17,783 nucleotides of DNA, taken from contig JAJZYC010000012.1 of the NCBI GenBank assembly GCA_021806125.1, positions 1 to 17,783 of the forward strand, in the 5' to 3' direction. This document shows, in pieces, positions 6,240-15,058 of this stretch; position 1 is the first letter of the stretch; each line of letters opens with the position of its first letter. The notes under the pieces are model-generated. The model was not told where the DNA came from, made no database searches, and saw nothing but the letters and a program-made list of their open reading frames with translations. This DNA comes from a bacterium. GTDB lineage: Bacteria > SZUA-79 > Acidulodesulfobacterales > Acidulodesulfobacteraceae. Position numbers and translations under genes: made by a program.

Positions 6240-7325
6240 ATGGCTGAAGATAGATTCGATAAAACCGAACCCGCAAGCCCTAAAAGAATTCAGGATGCCA
6301 GAGAAAACGGGCAGGTGATGAAATCGAGGGAGGTTACCAATGCCTTCGTATTCGTCGTCGTAATAATATACCTTTATTTTAATATTTCGCATATAGGCAG
6401 AATAGTATCCGGTCAGTTAGTCTATTTTTTGTCTAATTTCTCCCGTTTAAATTTGAATTACGCCGCCTGCATTAAAATCATAGACGGGCTGATTTATACG
6501 GTGCTTTACGCGATCCTCCCGTTCGTCCTTATAGTATTTTTTGCATCGCTGGTTTCAAATATATCGCAGGTAGGTTTTCTTTTAACCTTTCAGCCTTTAA
6601 TCCCCAATATTACGCGCATAGACCCCGTTTCGGGCGTTAAAAGATTTTTTTCCCTACAGTCGGTCGTCGAACTGGTAAAATCTATATTCAAATTTTTCGT
6701 TTTAACCGCCATAGCTTATTTTACATGCGCCCCTTATTTAAAAAAGATACTGGTTTTGCAGTATATGACTCCGTCGTTCGATATTTTTTTTACGGTTAAG
6801 CTTATTTATAAACTTTTTTTTAATATTATTATGGCTATGGTAGTCCTCGCGATTGCCGATTTTTTCATACAGAGGTATCAATACAACAAAGGGCTTATGA
6901 TGACGAAGCAGGAAGTCAAAGACGAAGCCAAGCAGTTCGAAGGAGACCAGCAGGTAAAAGGAAAAATAAGAAAAATGCAGAGGGAAATAGCCAGAAGAAG
7001 AATTTTAAAAGAGGTCAAGAACGCGCACGTGGTTATTACGAACCCTACCCACTTTGCCGTAGCACTTAAATACGACAATAAAAAATACAACGCTCCGGTA
7101 GTGCTTGCCAAAGGCGCCGACAATCTTGCTCTTCTTATAAAAAAAATAGCAAAAGAAAACGATATTCCGACCGTAGAAAACAAATACGTCGCAAGGACTC
7201 TTTACGAAACGTGCGAACCTGGGCAGGCTATCCCCGCGTCTCTTTATAAAGCGGTAGCGGAAATACTCGCCCATCTATATACGACTAACGAAAAGTTTAA
7301 ACAAATATGGAGTTTTATTAAATAA
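6240..7325 (+). CDS. flhB: Flagellar export specificity switch protein FlhB
   Basis: FlhB is the export-gate subunit that switches secretion from rod/hook to filament substrates after self-cleavage. The 361-residue product starts with the family's basic N-terminus (DKTEPASPKRIQDARENGQV), has four transmembrane regions (about 32-50, 85-118, 145-170, 190-210), and a cytoplasmic domain. The autocleavage motif NPTH is intact at 268-271, within VVITNPTHFAVALKY. The conserved linker (KQEVKDEAKQFEGDQQVKGK) precedes it. The C-terminus stops shortly after YTTNEKFKQIWSFIK. There is no clear Shine-Dalgarno. Its stop overlaps the flhA start by 1 nt (TAATG), so the two are translationally coupled. Confidence 0.97.
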   Translation: MAEDRFDKTEPASPKRIQDARENGQVMKSREVTNAFVFVVVIIYLYFNISHIGRIVSGQLVYFLSNFSRLNLNYAACIKIIDGLIYTVLYAILPFVLIVFFASLVSNISQVGFLLTFQPLIPNITRIDPVSGVKRFFSLQSVVELVKSIFKFFVLTAIAYFTCAPYLKKILVLQYMTPSFDIFFTVKLIYKLFFNIIMAMVVLAIADFFIQRYQYNKGLMMTKQEVKDEAKQFEGDQQVKGKIRKMQREIARRRILKEVKNAHVVITNPTHFAVALKYDNKKYNAPVVLAKGADNLALLIKKIAKENDIPTVENKYVARTLYETCEPGQAIPASLYKAVAEILAHLYTTNEKFKQIWSFIK

Positions 7326-9421
7326 TGGCGGAAAAAGCGGAAGCGGGCGTTCTTTCCCGCAACATATTCTTCAGAAACTCGGACGTACTGTTGGCGCTCC
7401 TTTTCATGATGGTTATCGGCCTTATGGTTATACCGATAACTACATGGATGCTCGATATATTTCTGACTTTTTCGATAGCTTTCGGCATTATAATTTTATT
7501 AATTTCCATTTACGTATTAAGGCCGCTGGAATTTTCGATATTTCCTACTATACTTTTAGTGGCGACGCTGTTCAGGCTGTCCTTAGAAATAGCCGCAACG
7601 AGGCTTATACTGCTGTACGGATATAAAGGCGCGGATGCCGCCGGAATAGTCATACAGTCTTTCGGGAAGTTCGTCGTCGGGGGCAATTTTGCGGTAGGAA
7701 TAGTTATTTTCATAATTTTTATAGTCATAAATTTTTTGGTCATCACCAAGGGCGCTACGAGAGTTGCTGAAGTATCGGCAAGGTTTACTTTAGACGCATT
7801 GCCCGGAAAACAGATGTCTATAGACGCCGAACTTAATTCCGGTTTTATAACCGATGCCGAGGCAAGAAAGAAAAGATTGGACCTGACTAAAGAAATAGAT
7901 TTTTACGGGTCTATGGACGGCGCAAGCAAATTCGTAAGAGGCGACGTCGTAGCGACTATAATAATTATTATAGTGAATATTATAGGCGGACTTTTAATAG
8001 GAATATTTCAGCATCATTTGTCGCTCCTTCAAGCCGCTTCCGATTATACTCTTCTTACCGTAGGAAGCGGGCTTGTAGCGCAAATTCCCGCCCTTGTAGT
8101 TTCTACGGCGGCAGGTATTATAATGACGAGGGCGAGCAGGGAAAGCGACCTTTCCAAGGATTTTTCTTCCCAGTTTATATCGAATCCGAGAGTGCTTTAT
8201 ACCGCTTCGGGCATACTGTTCTTTTTCGGCATTATTCCGGGACTTCCGCACTGGCCGTTTATCCTGTTTGCCGTAACGGCGAGCTTTATAGCTTATCTTA
8301 TCTCTAGAGAAACAGGCAAGAAAAAAGCGGAGTCGGCAAAAACCGCGGCGGCGGAAAAAAAGGAAATACCCGAATCGCAGATTATCGAAAACGCTATGCA
8401 GATAGATATTCTAGAGCTTGAAGTAGGTTATAATCTTATATCTTTCGTCGATGCCTCCAGAAGCGGGGAACTTTTGGAAAGAATAAAGGGCATAAGAAAA
8501 CAGCTGGCGGCGGATATGGGAATCATCGTTCCGCCTTTGCATATAAAAGACAATTTAAATTTGAAACCTAACGAATATGTTTTTTTAATTAAGGGAATAG
8601 AGGTCGCCAGATACGAAACTATGCCCAATAAGCTTCTCGCTATGAATCCCGGCAACGTAACGGAAAACATCCCCGGCATAGTTACCAAAGAGCCGGCTTT
8701 CAATCTGCCGGCGCTTTGGATAGACGAAGGATTAAAGCAAAAAGCGCAAATGGCGGGATGGACGGTAGTAGAAATACCCGCCGTTATAGCGACCCACATA
8801 GTCGAAATAATAAAAAATAATGCGGCGGAACTTCTCACTAGGCAGGATGTCCAGAAACTTCTCGATATACTTTCCTCTAAATATCCCAAAATCGTCGAAG
8901 ACCTTATTCCGGGAGTTCTTTCTCTCAGCGCGGTACAGAATATTCTGGAGAATTTGCTTTCTGAAGGTATTCCTATTAAGGATATGCTGACGATAGTTGA
9001 AGCCCTGCATAATTACGCGCCGAACGTTAAAGACCCCGCGGTTTTAACAGAATACGTGAGGAGCGCGCTGAAAAGAACTATTACGAAAACTTTAATAACG
9101 CAGGACAATACCGTGAGGCCTCTTACGCTCGGTAAAAATTTAGAAACCGTTATATTCGGCGAATATAATAAAACTAAAGAACAGGGAGCAGTATATTCGG
9201 GGCTCGACCCGGCTTATTACAATAAAATAATTTCGGCGGTCAGGGACGGAGTCAAAAAATCGGCGGATGCCGGTTTGTCGCCGATAGTGCTTACGTCTCC
9301 GCGCATAAGGCTGTTTTTAAAGAATATTTTAAACGAAATAGCTCCTGGGATTTCCGTAGTATCTACGAGCGAATTGTCTCCTAACGTAAAAATAAAACCG
9401 GTAGGAACTATAGAAATATAA
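7325..9421 (+). CDS. flhA: Flagellar export gate protein FlhA
   Basis: FlhA forms the nonameric proton-coupled export channel and the cytoplasmic ring that receives substrate-chaperone complexes. The 698-residue product is full length. The membrane half (about 20-335) has eight hydrophobic segments and the FHIPEP-family region, with ATRVAEVSARFTLDALPGKQ (144-163), MSIDAELNSGFI, and KEIDFYGSMDGASKFVRGD (189-207). The Asp of that RGD aligns with the essential D208 of Salmonella FlhA. After a Lys/Glu/Ala linker (331-345), the soluble domain runs to the end with conserved PNEYVFLIKGIEVAR and SPRIRLFLKNIL segments. It overlaps flhB by 1 nt, and flhF follows after 6 nt. Confidence 0.98.
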   Translation: MAEKAEAGVLSRNIFFRNSDVLLALLFMMVIGLMVIPITTWMLDIFLTFSIAFGIIILLISIYVLRPLEFSIFPTILLVATLFRLSLEIAATRLILLYGYKGADAAGIVIQSFGKFVVGGNFAVGIVIFIIFIVINFLVITKGATRVAEVSARFTLDALPGKQMSIDAELNSGFITDAEARKKRLDLTKEIDFYGSMDGASKFVRGDVVATIIIIIVNIIGGLLIGIFQHHLSLLQAASDYTLLTVGSGLVAQIPALVVSTAAGIIMTRASRESDLSKDFSSQFISNPRVLYTASGILFFFGIIPGLPHWPFILFAVTASFIAYLISRETGKKKAESAKTAAAEKKEIPESQIIENAMQIDILELEVGYNLISFVDASRSGELLERIKGIRKQLAADMGIIVPPLHIKDNLNLKPNEYVFLIKGIEVARYETMPNKLLAMNPGNVTENIPGIVTKEPAFNLPALWIDEGLKQKAQMAGWTVVEIPAVIATHIVEIIKNNAAELLTRQDVQKLLDILSSKYPKIVEDLIPGVLSLSAVQNILENLLSEGIPIKDMLTIVEALHNYAPNVKDPAVLTEYVRSALKRTITKTLITQDNTVRPLTLGKNLETVIFGEYNKTKEQGAVYSGLDPAYYNKIISAVRDGVKKSADAGLSPIVLTSPRIRLFLKNILNEIAPGISVVSTSELSPNVKIKPVGTIEI

Positions 9422-9427
9422 AAATCT

Positions 9428-10618
9428 ATGCAGATTAAAAGATACGAAGTTTTAGACATAAAAGACGCTATAGAGCTTATTAAAAAAGACCTCGGCGAAG
9501 AAGCTGTCATAATTTCTACGAGACAGGTCAACGGTTCCAACGATTTAGGGTTTTTCGGAAAACCGTTTCTCGAAGTAGTCGCGGCTATAGACTATAAAGA
9601 GGAGGATATCGCTCCGCCTAAGGAGAGCCGCGGATTTAATCAGGATATGCTTGCTCCTATATACGACGACGTGAAATTCTTAAAAGACAACTTCGACAGC
9701 ATAGTGGAGGACAAGGTTATTTACGTTTTAAATTCAAAGTTCGAAGAACTCAAGGCGTTTATGAATGAAATTAAGTTCGATTTAAATCTGCTGAAAGACG
9801 AAAGAACCAATAAAGGAACCGCGGAAAACGAGCTCCTTGTATATTTGGATAATATTTCTTTCGAAAGAAATATATCCGCTAAATTAATCGAAATATTTTT
9901 TAAAGGCATAAAATTAACTAATTTCAAAAAGGAAGAAAAGATAGAATATTTTAAAAAATTTTTCAAAAAAATAATAGAAAAAAAGGTCGAAAGAAAAAAA
10001 ATGAACCGCCTGTTCGACGGAAAAACAGTTATCGCTGTGGTCGGAAACAGCGGTTCCGGAAAAACCGCGACGGCTGCTAAACTCTGTTCTAAATTCATAT
10101 TCGAAAAAAATCTGCATGTTTCGCTCTGTACTATAGATTCGCTGAAAATAGGCGGCTACGAAACTTTAAAAAAATATGCCGAAAAATTAAAGATAAATTT
10201 TTCCGTATTAAAAGACCCGCAGGGGTTAAATTCTTTTATTTCCAATTCCCAGTCCGACGTTATAATAATCGATACCTTTGCTGTTAACCATAACAATCTC
10301 TTCCAGTTGAACGCCCTGGCAAAATTTATAGGCAATTCAAAAGGCGGAATCAATACTGAGCTTTTACTCCAGGCCCATCTTAAACACTTAGATGCCGTGA
10401 GGGCTTACGAATCTTTCAGGAACAAGGTCGGAATAAGCGGAGTTATTATTTCAAAAACGGACGAGTCGCGCGGCATCGGCAATCTTGCGGGACTGCTTCT
10501 TCTTCAGGACTCGGCGTTAGATTTTATCACCTCCGGAGAAAACGTTCCCGAAGATATAGAAGAGGCGACGGCCGAAAATATTTATTCTTTATTTTTTCCT
10601 AAACCGGCGGAGTTCTAA
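9428..10618 (+). CDS. flhF: SRP-type GTPase FlhF, with divergent G motifs
   Basis: FlhF is the SRP-family GTPase that places the flagellum, typically at the pole. The 396-residue product has the family's N-terminal B domain (1-60, starting MQIKRYEVLDIKDAIELIKK and DLGEEAVIISTRQ), a helical linker (75-195, Lys-rich) and an NG GTPase domain. The P-loop is GNSGSGKT (206-213). G4 is SKTDE (342-346) and the closing loop is SGENVPEDIEEA (369-380), both recognisable. However, the usual DTYR of G2 is DSLK (237-240) and the usual DTAGR of G3 is DTFAV (282-286). The position between flhA and flhG confirms identity. The altered motifs suggest weak or altered GTP hydrolysis, which is inference. No Shine-Dalgarno is seen. 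Confidence 0.92.
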   Translation: MQIKRYEVLDIKDAIELIKKDLGEEAVIISTRQVNGSNDLGFFGKPFLEVVAAIDYKEEDIAPPKESRGFNQDMLAPIYDDVKFLKDNFDSIVEDKVIYVLNSKFEELKAFMNEIKFDLNLLKDERTNKGTAENELLVYLDNISFERNISAKLIEIFFKGIKLTNFKKEEKIEYFKKFFKKIIEKKVERKKMNRLFDGKTVIAVVGNSGSGKTATAAKLCSKFIFEKNLHVSLCTIDSLKIGGYETLKKYAEKLKINFSVLKDPQGLNSFISNSQSDVIIIDTFAVNHNNLFQLNALAKFIGNSKGGINTELLLQAHLKHLDAVRAYESFRNKVGISGVIISKTDESRGIGNLAGLLLLQDSALDFITSGENVPEDIEEATAENIYSLFFPKPAEF

Positions 10619-10649
10619 GAGGCAATAATAAATTCAAGAGGCATTTAAA

Positions 10650-11498
10650 ATGAAAAGACAGAAGAACGAAAATTCTTATACAAAAATTATTTCCGTTACA
10701 AGCGGCAAGGGCGGAGTCGGTAAGACCAATATAGTCTGCAATCTTGCATATTGTTTAGCTTCTATGGGAAAAAGGGTGATAATAATGGATGCCGACCTGA
10801 GTCTCGGAAACGTTTCGGTGATAATGGGAATGATTCCTAAATATAATATATCGCAGGTTATTTACGGGGATAAACAGCTCAGAGATATTATAATGACCGA
10901 TTCCAACGGCATAATGGTTCTTCCGGCTTCTTCCGGCATATCCGAACTGTCGAACCTTTCCGAACAGCAAAAGCTCACGCTGATGTCGAGGTTCGACGAA
11001 TTTGCGGGCGATTTAGACGCCGGCGGAAGGCCGATAGACGTGCTTCTTATAGATACCGGAGCGGGGATATCGTCCAACGTCCTTTATTTCAATCTTGCCG
11101 CCAGCGAAATATACGTTGTCGTTACTCCTGAACCTACTTCCATTACCGACGCTTACGCCCTCATAAAAGTTTTAAGCACAAAATACAGCGAAAAATATTT
11201 TTCTATTATAGTCAATAACGTCAGAAGCGAAAGGGAAGCAAAAGAGGTATATAAACATTTAAGCCTTGTTTCGGATAAATTTCTCAGAGTCAATTTAAAT
11301 TACCTCGGTCACATTCTGAATGACGACAGTATTTCCCGTTCCGTCATAATGCAGAGGCCGGCGTCAAGTATTTTTCCGGATTCAAAGGCTTCGGTATGCT
11401 TTAAAAAATTAGCTTACAATATGCTGTCGCAGAAAGAAAACAAAACGTCCAACGGCAACATCCAGTTTTTTCTTAACAGGCTTCTTATGTCATTCTAA
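10650..11498 (+). CDS. flhG: MinD-like ATPase FlhG (FleN/YlxH)
   Basis: FlhG is a MinD/ParA-like ATPase that limits flagellar number and acts on FlhF. The 282-residue product has the deviant Walker A SGKGGVGKTN (18-27), the switch I region DADLSLGNVSVIMGM (47-61), the switch II region IDTGAGIS (134-141) and TPEPTSITDAYALIKVL (159-175). The C-terminal segment IQFFLNRLLMSF (271-282) looks like a short amphipathic membrane-targeting helix, as in MinD and FlhG. The N-terminus runs only MKRQKNENSYTKIISVTSGK before the P-loop, without the DQAxxLR motif that stimulates FlhF in Bacillus and others. AAGAGG at 10636-10641 supports the ATG at 10650. fliA follows after 8 nt. Confidence 0.93.
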   Translation: MKRQKNENSYTKIISVTSGKGGVGKTNIVCNLAYCLASMGKRVIIMDADLSLGNVSVIMGMIPKYNISQVIYGDKQLRDIIMTDSNGIMVLPASSGISELSNLSEQQKLTLMSRFDEFAGDLDAGGRPIDVLLIDTGAGISSNVLYFNLAASEIYVVVTPEPTSITDAYALIKVLSTKYSEKYFSIIVNNVRSEREAKEVYKHLSLVSDKFLRVNLNYLGHILNDDSISRSVIMQRPASSIFPDSKASVCFKKLAYNMLSQKENKTSNGNIQFFLNRLLMSF

Positions 11499-11506
11499 TT
11501 GATAAT

Positions 11507-12217
11507 ATGCAAAAATTAGACGATAAATCAAAAAAATTAATAGAAGAAAACTTCAGCCTCGTAAACAGGGTCGCCAATTTTATGTCGGTAAAATTTAACG
11601 GCATAATAAATAAAGACGATATTATAGAGTTCGGCATATTCGGGCTTATAGACGCGGCGATAAAGTTCGACCCTTCAAAAAACGAGAACTTTAAATTTTA
11701 TGCGATAACGCGCATAAAAGGAACTATACTCGACAACGTGCGGAAACTAGATTATATGCCCAGAAACGTCAGGGAATTATCAGGAAGAATAGAAAAAGTT
11801 TATTCTAAATTAGAGCAGAAACTTGGGAGGATGCCTTCAGACGAAGAAGTCGCAGGCGAACTGGCTATAGGAATAGGCGAACTTAACGAAATGTTTTATA
11901 AAATCAGAGGGGCTTCGTTTTTAAACGATAAAGATTTTATATCTTTAGACAAGACTAAGCCTGAATCTTTGGACGCCATAGAAAGCAAGGAAGTTTCTAT
12001 AATTGACGGTCTTTTAATGGACGAGAAAAAAAATATATTAAAAAAATATATAGATATGCTCGAAGATATTGAAAAGAACGTTCTAATGATGTATTATTAT
12101 GATGAACTGACATTAAAAGAGATAGGAAACATATTAAATTTGACGGAATCCAGAATATGCCAGATACATTCCAAATCAATTATAAAACTGAGGGCTAAAT
12201 TAAAATCTTATGAATAA
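11507..12217 (+). CDS. fliA: Flagellar sigma factor FliA (sigma-28)
   Basis: FliA directs RNA polymerase to late flagellar and chemotaxis promoters and is normally held by the anti-sigma factor FlgM (not in this window). The 236-residue product has region 2 with DIIEFGIFGLIDAAIKFDPS and FKFYAITRIKGTILDNVRKL (residues 38-81), the FliA-typical link DYMPRNVREL (82-91), region 3 with LGRMPSDEEVAGEL (106-119), and region 4 with LTLKEIGNILNLTESRICQI (201-220) as the -35-binding helix-turn-helix. The length equals typical FliA. It follows flhG closely, an arrangement seen in Bacillus (as sigD) and many Gram-negatives. Its stop overlaps the next gene by 8 nt. Confidence 0.96.
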   Translation: MQKLDDKSKKLIEENFSLVNRVANFMSVKFNGIINKDDIIEFGIFGLIDAAIKFDPSKNENFKFYAITRIKGTILDNVRKLDYMPRNVRELSGRIEKVYSKLEQKLGRMPSDEEVAGELAIGIGELNEMFYKIRGASFLNDKDFISLDKTKPESLDAIESKEVSIIDGLLMDEKKNILKKYIDMLEDIEKNVLMMYYYDELTLKEIGNILNLTESRICQIHSKSIIKLRAKLKSYE

Positions 12218-14183
12218 GAAAATAGAAAAGATTGCGGAAACGGGAACTGCGGACGGGAGAAAAAAGTTATTAAAACTTTTAGATTCCGACAATCCGGCCG
12301 CCGTCGAATCCGCCCAAAACGCTTTAGTCAATACAGTTAGCGGGGGAAAAGAACTCGTTAAAATGCTCATGGATTCCGCCGTTTCCCCCGTCTTCAGCAT
12401 TAAACTCCGTTCTAACTCTTTCGATGCTTTGAAAAGGCTGGCTATGCGTAACGGCAATTTTTTAGTCGATTACGCCGGCAAAAACAACGGAAAGTACGAC
12501 AGGATAATTGCCGAGCTGATGAGATACGGACAATTTAATCCTGCGGATTATCCGGAAAAAGCTTTAAAAGCTCTTGCGAAAAGCAAAGACGAGATTACCG
12601 TTGCTAATGCCATAGAATCCGGCGGAATATTAAAAATAGACCTTGGGAATGTTTTATTCAAAGCTCTCAAAGGGGGCTTTTTCGTTTTGTCCGCCGCCGT
12701 TTTTTCAATAGGAGAACTTAAATTAAAAAAAGCTTTTCCAAAACTTAAAGAAATATTATTAAATACCGACGACAGGGTCGTTAAAAACGTAATTACCGAA
12801 TCTCTTTCTAAAATAGGCGGAGACGAGGTAACTGATTTTCTGCTGGAACTTTTGAATAAAAACGCAAAATATAAATTAGATAAAATTTATATACTGAAAA
12901 GCCTTTATAAAATATGTCTTATAAACGAATGCGACAAGAGCGGAAGAAATGTAAGCAAGGAAAGAGTGTATCTTAAGCTGTCCAGGACTAATTTAAAAAT
13001 CAGCATATTTTCCCTTAACGATTATGAAGAAAAAGATGCGGTAGATGCTATTTTATGTTATTTTTCGCTGTCTAGTCATAAAAAATCGAGAAAAATATTC
13101 AAATTTATTTTTGAATATTATCAAAAAAACGAAAATTTAGACGAAACCGAATACGGCTATATAAAAGAAATAATAAAAAAAATAGCAAGGCCTAAATTTA
13201 TAACCGAATTTATAAAATCGTTAAAGCCGTCCGACGATTTAAATAATAAAACATATATCCTTATAGACGTTTTATCCGATATTTCGCAAAAGGATATAAT
13301 TAACCTTTTAGATTTTTATAAAAATAAAAAACTTTTCGTCGAAGTAAAACTTTCGCTTTTAAAATATGCCCGGAAAATGTCCGGCGGACATTACGAGCAT
13401 CAGTTAACAGACGCGGTTATTAACGGCTATATAAAAGACGGCAACGGCGACGTCCGAAAATACGCCGCCGGTTTGCTCGGTTGTTTTAAAAAAGCTGTTT
13501 CTTATGAAGAAAAAATTTTTAACGCCCTTCTCAAGGAAAACTATCCCGACGTTATCGATGCTTACGTCGAAACTATTTCTGAACTCATAGGCCTTAATAA
13601 AAGCAAAAAATATATCTATTTTTTTATAGACGGACTTTCTTTGAAAAACGATAAAACCGTCGAATACTCGTTGAGGATTCTCGGGAATAAAAAAATAAAA
13701 TTTACCGCAAAAGAAATTTCCGATATATACGCCAAGTTTAAGGCGTTTAAATATATTAAATCCGTATTTCTTAAAAGGCTACTCGCAAAATCGCTTAATA
13801 ATTTCGATTTGCTCAAACATAAAGAAGAAACGGCGTTTATGCTGGAAGAAATCGACGAAGAAATAAAATTGAATTATCTGGAATCTCTTTTAATATCCGG
13901 AGAAAAAAATTCTAAAGTTTTTTTAGACGCTCTCGAATCCGGAACTTATTCCGATATTTTCAGATATAAAATAATAGAACTTGTTGAAAAAACCGGAGAT
14001 AAAAACGGCTTCGACAAACTTGCCGCCATACTGCGGAAGGAAAAAAGCAAAATGGTTAAAATTGGGCTGTTGCGCGCTTTACATGCTTTAGATAAAAGAA
14101 AGTCAAATTATATATTGAAAAAATATAATTCGTCCAAAGATAAAGATATAAGAAATTTTTCTTTGGAATTAATAAAAAATTAA
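12210..14183 (+). CDS. Large cytoplasmic alpha-solenoid (HEAT-like) protein, unknown function
   Basis: I do not recognise a named gene. The 657-residue product has no signal peptide or transmembrane helix and is almost wholly helical in pattern. HEAT-like units are visible near the N-terminus (VFSIKLRSNSFDALKRLAMR, about 61-80), most clearly at about 148-222 (AAVFSIGELKLKKAFPKLKE, then TDDRVVKNVITESLSKIGGD), in the middle (NGDVRKYAAGLLGCFKKA, about 412-429), and at the C-terminus (KMVKIGLLRALHALDKR, about 614-630, then DIRNFSLELIKN). The central 250-400 is Lys/Asn/Ile-rich with diverged repeats. It looks more AT-rich than its neighbours. Its ATG lies inside the last codons of fliA, so it is probably translationally coupled, and cheR follows after 16 nt. 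A scaffold or adaptor for motor or chemoreceptor proteins is a guess from context. No enzyme motif is seen. Confidence 0.85.
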   Translation: MNKKIEKIAETGTADGRKKLLKLLDSDNPAAVESAQNALVNTVSGGKELVKMLMDSAVSPVFSIKLRSNSFDALKRLAMRNGNFLVDYAGKNNGKYDRIIAELMRYGQFNPADYPEKALKALAKSKDEITVANAIESGGILKIDLGNVLFKALKGGFFVLSAAVFSIGELKLKKAFPKLKEILLNTDDRVVKNVITESLSKIGGDEVTDFLLELLNKNAKYKLDKIYILKSLYKICLINECDKSGRNVSKERVYLKLSRTNLKISIFSLNDYEEKDAVDAILCYFSLSSHKKSRKIFKFIFEYYQKNENLDETEYGYIKEIIKKIARPKFITEFIKSLKPSDDLNNKTYILIDVLSDISQKDIINLLDFYKNKKLFVEVKLSLLKYARKMSGGHYEHQLTDAVINGYIKDGNGDVRKYAAGLLGCFKKAVSYEEKIFNALLKENYPDVIDAYVETISELIGLNKSKKYIYFFIDGLSLKNDKTVEYSLRILGNKKIKFTAKEISDIYAKFKAFKYIKSVFLKRLLAKSLNNFDLLKHKEETAFMLEEIDEEIKLNYLESLLISGEKNSKVFLDALESGTYSDIFRYKIIELVEKTGDKNGFDKLAAILRKEKSKMVKIGLLRALHALDKRKSNYILKKYNSSKDKDIRNFSLELIKN

Positions 14184-14199
14184 CTATCCAAGCATATAA

Positions 14200-15042
14200 A
14201 TGGAATATACCGGCGCAATTTTATCCGACGACGTTTTTAATAAATTAAAAGAACTCATTTACGAGCTCTCCGGATTATATTTCGGCGAACAGAAAAAATA
14301 TTTACTGGAAACAAGGCTTTCAAAAAGGCTTTCCGTTTTAAACCTCTCGAATTTCGACGATTATTACAACTATCTGAAGTATTCTCCCGAAAAAACAAGT
14401 GAAGCCAAGGAACTGTTAAACAGCGTCACTACCAATGAAACAAGTTTTTTCAGGGATATGCCGCAACTCGAAGTATTTGTAGATATTTTAAAACAGGTCG
14501 TGCAGTCGGCGGGTAAAAACGCGTATAAAAAAATAAGGATATGGAGCGCGGCTTGCTCTACGGGCGAAGAACCATACACCGTAGGTATTTTGATAAAAGA
14601 AAATTTCCCGTCGTCCGACATAAATTTCGAGATAATAGGTTCGGACATAAGCACGCAGGTTCTCGATTCTGCAAACAAAGGCATTTACGGTAGCTATACA
14701 CTGAGGAACGCTTCCGCCGAAATTTTAAAAAAATATTTCGTTAAAATGGACGACGATTTATACGGCATTAATGACGAAATTAAAAAAATTACTTCTTTCC
14801 GCAACGTTAATCTGATAGACGCTAAAGAGGTAAAAAAACTTAATGAATTCGACGTAGTTCTATGCAGAAATGTTATAATATATTTCGACGCCGAATCTAA
14901 AAAAAAGTCTATAACCAATATATACGAAAGTTTAAAAAAAGGCGGTTATCTATTTCTTGGGCATTCGGAATCGCTTCATTCCGTAACGTCCTTATTTAAA
15001 CTGGTCGGGTTTGGTAAAACGCCGTTGTATAAAAAAGAGTAG
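14200..15042 (+). CDS. cheR: Chemoreceptor methyltransferase CheR
   Basis: CheR methylates glutamates of methyl-accepting chemotaxis proteins using S-adenosylmethionine and so drives adaptation. The 280-residue product has the N-terminal helical domain (10-85, ending NSVTTNETSFFRDMPQLEVF) and the SAM-binding domain. The latter shows IWSAACSTGEEPYTVGIL (114-131), GSDISTQVLDSANKGIYG (147-164), FDVVLCRNVIIYFD (217-230) and GGYLFLGHSESL (248-259). Between KYF (178-180) and LYGI (187-190) the beta-subdomain is about 3 residues shorter than in E. coli CheR and lacks its GxG loop, as in pentapeptide-independent CheR. No Shine-Dalgarno is seen. No cheB lies in the window. Confidence 0.96.
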   Translation: MEYTGAILSDDVFNKLKELIYELSGLYFGEQKKYLLETRLSKRLSVLNLSNFDDYYNYLKYSPEKTSEAKELLNSVTTNETSFFRDMPQLEVFVDILKQVVQSAGKNAYKKIRIWSAACSTGEEPYTVGILIKENFPSSDINFEIIGSDISTQVLDSANKGIYGSYTLRNASAEILKKYFVKMDDDLYGINDEIKKITSFRNVNLIDAKEVKKLNEFDVVLCRNVIIYFDAESKKKSITNIYESLKKGGYLFLGHSESLHSVTSLFKLVGFGKTPLYKKE

Positions 15043-15058
15043 GCGGGGGATAAATATT

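Noticed and set aside
7444..7626. A 60-codon same-strand ORF within flhA.
   Set aside because: It is in another frame of a clearly intact FlhA, with no ribosome site or known family.
15011..15058. GTG start extending the first receiver into cheR.
   Set aside because: The extra residues are out-of-frame cheR sequence; the ATG at 15059 has a G-rich ribosome site and begins the receiver fold correctly.
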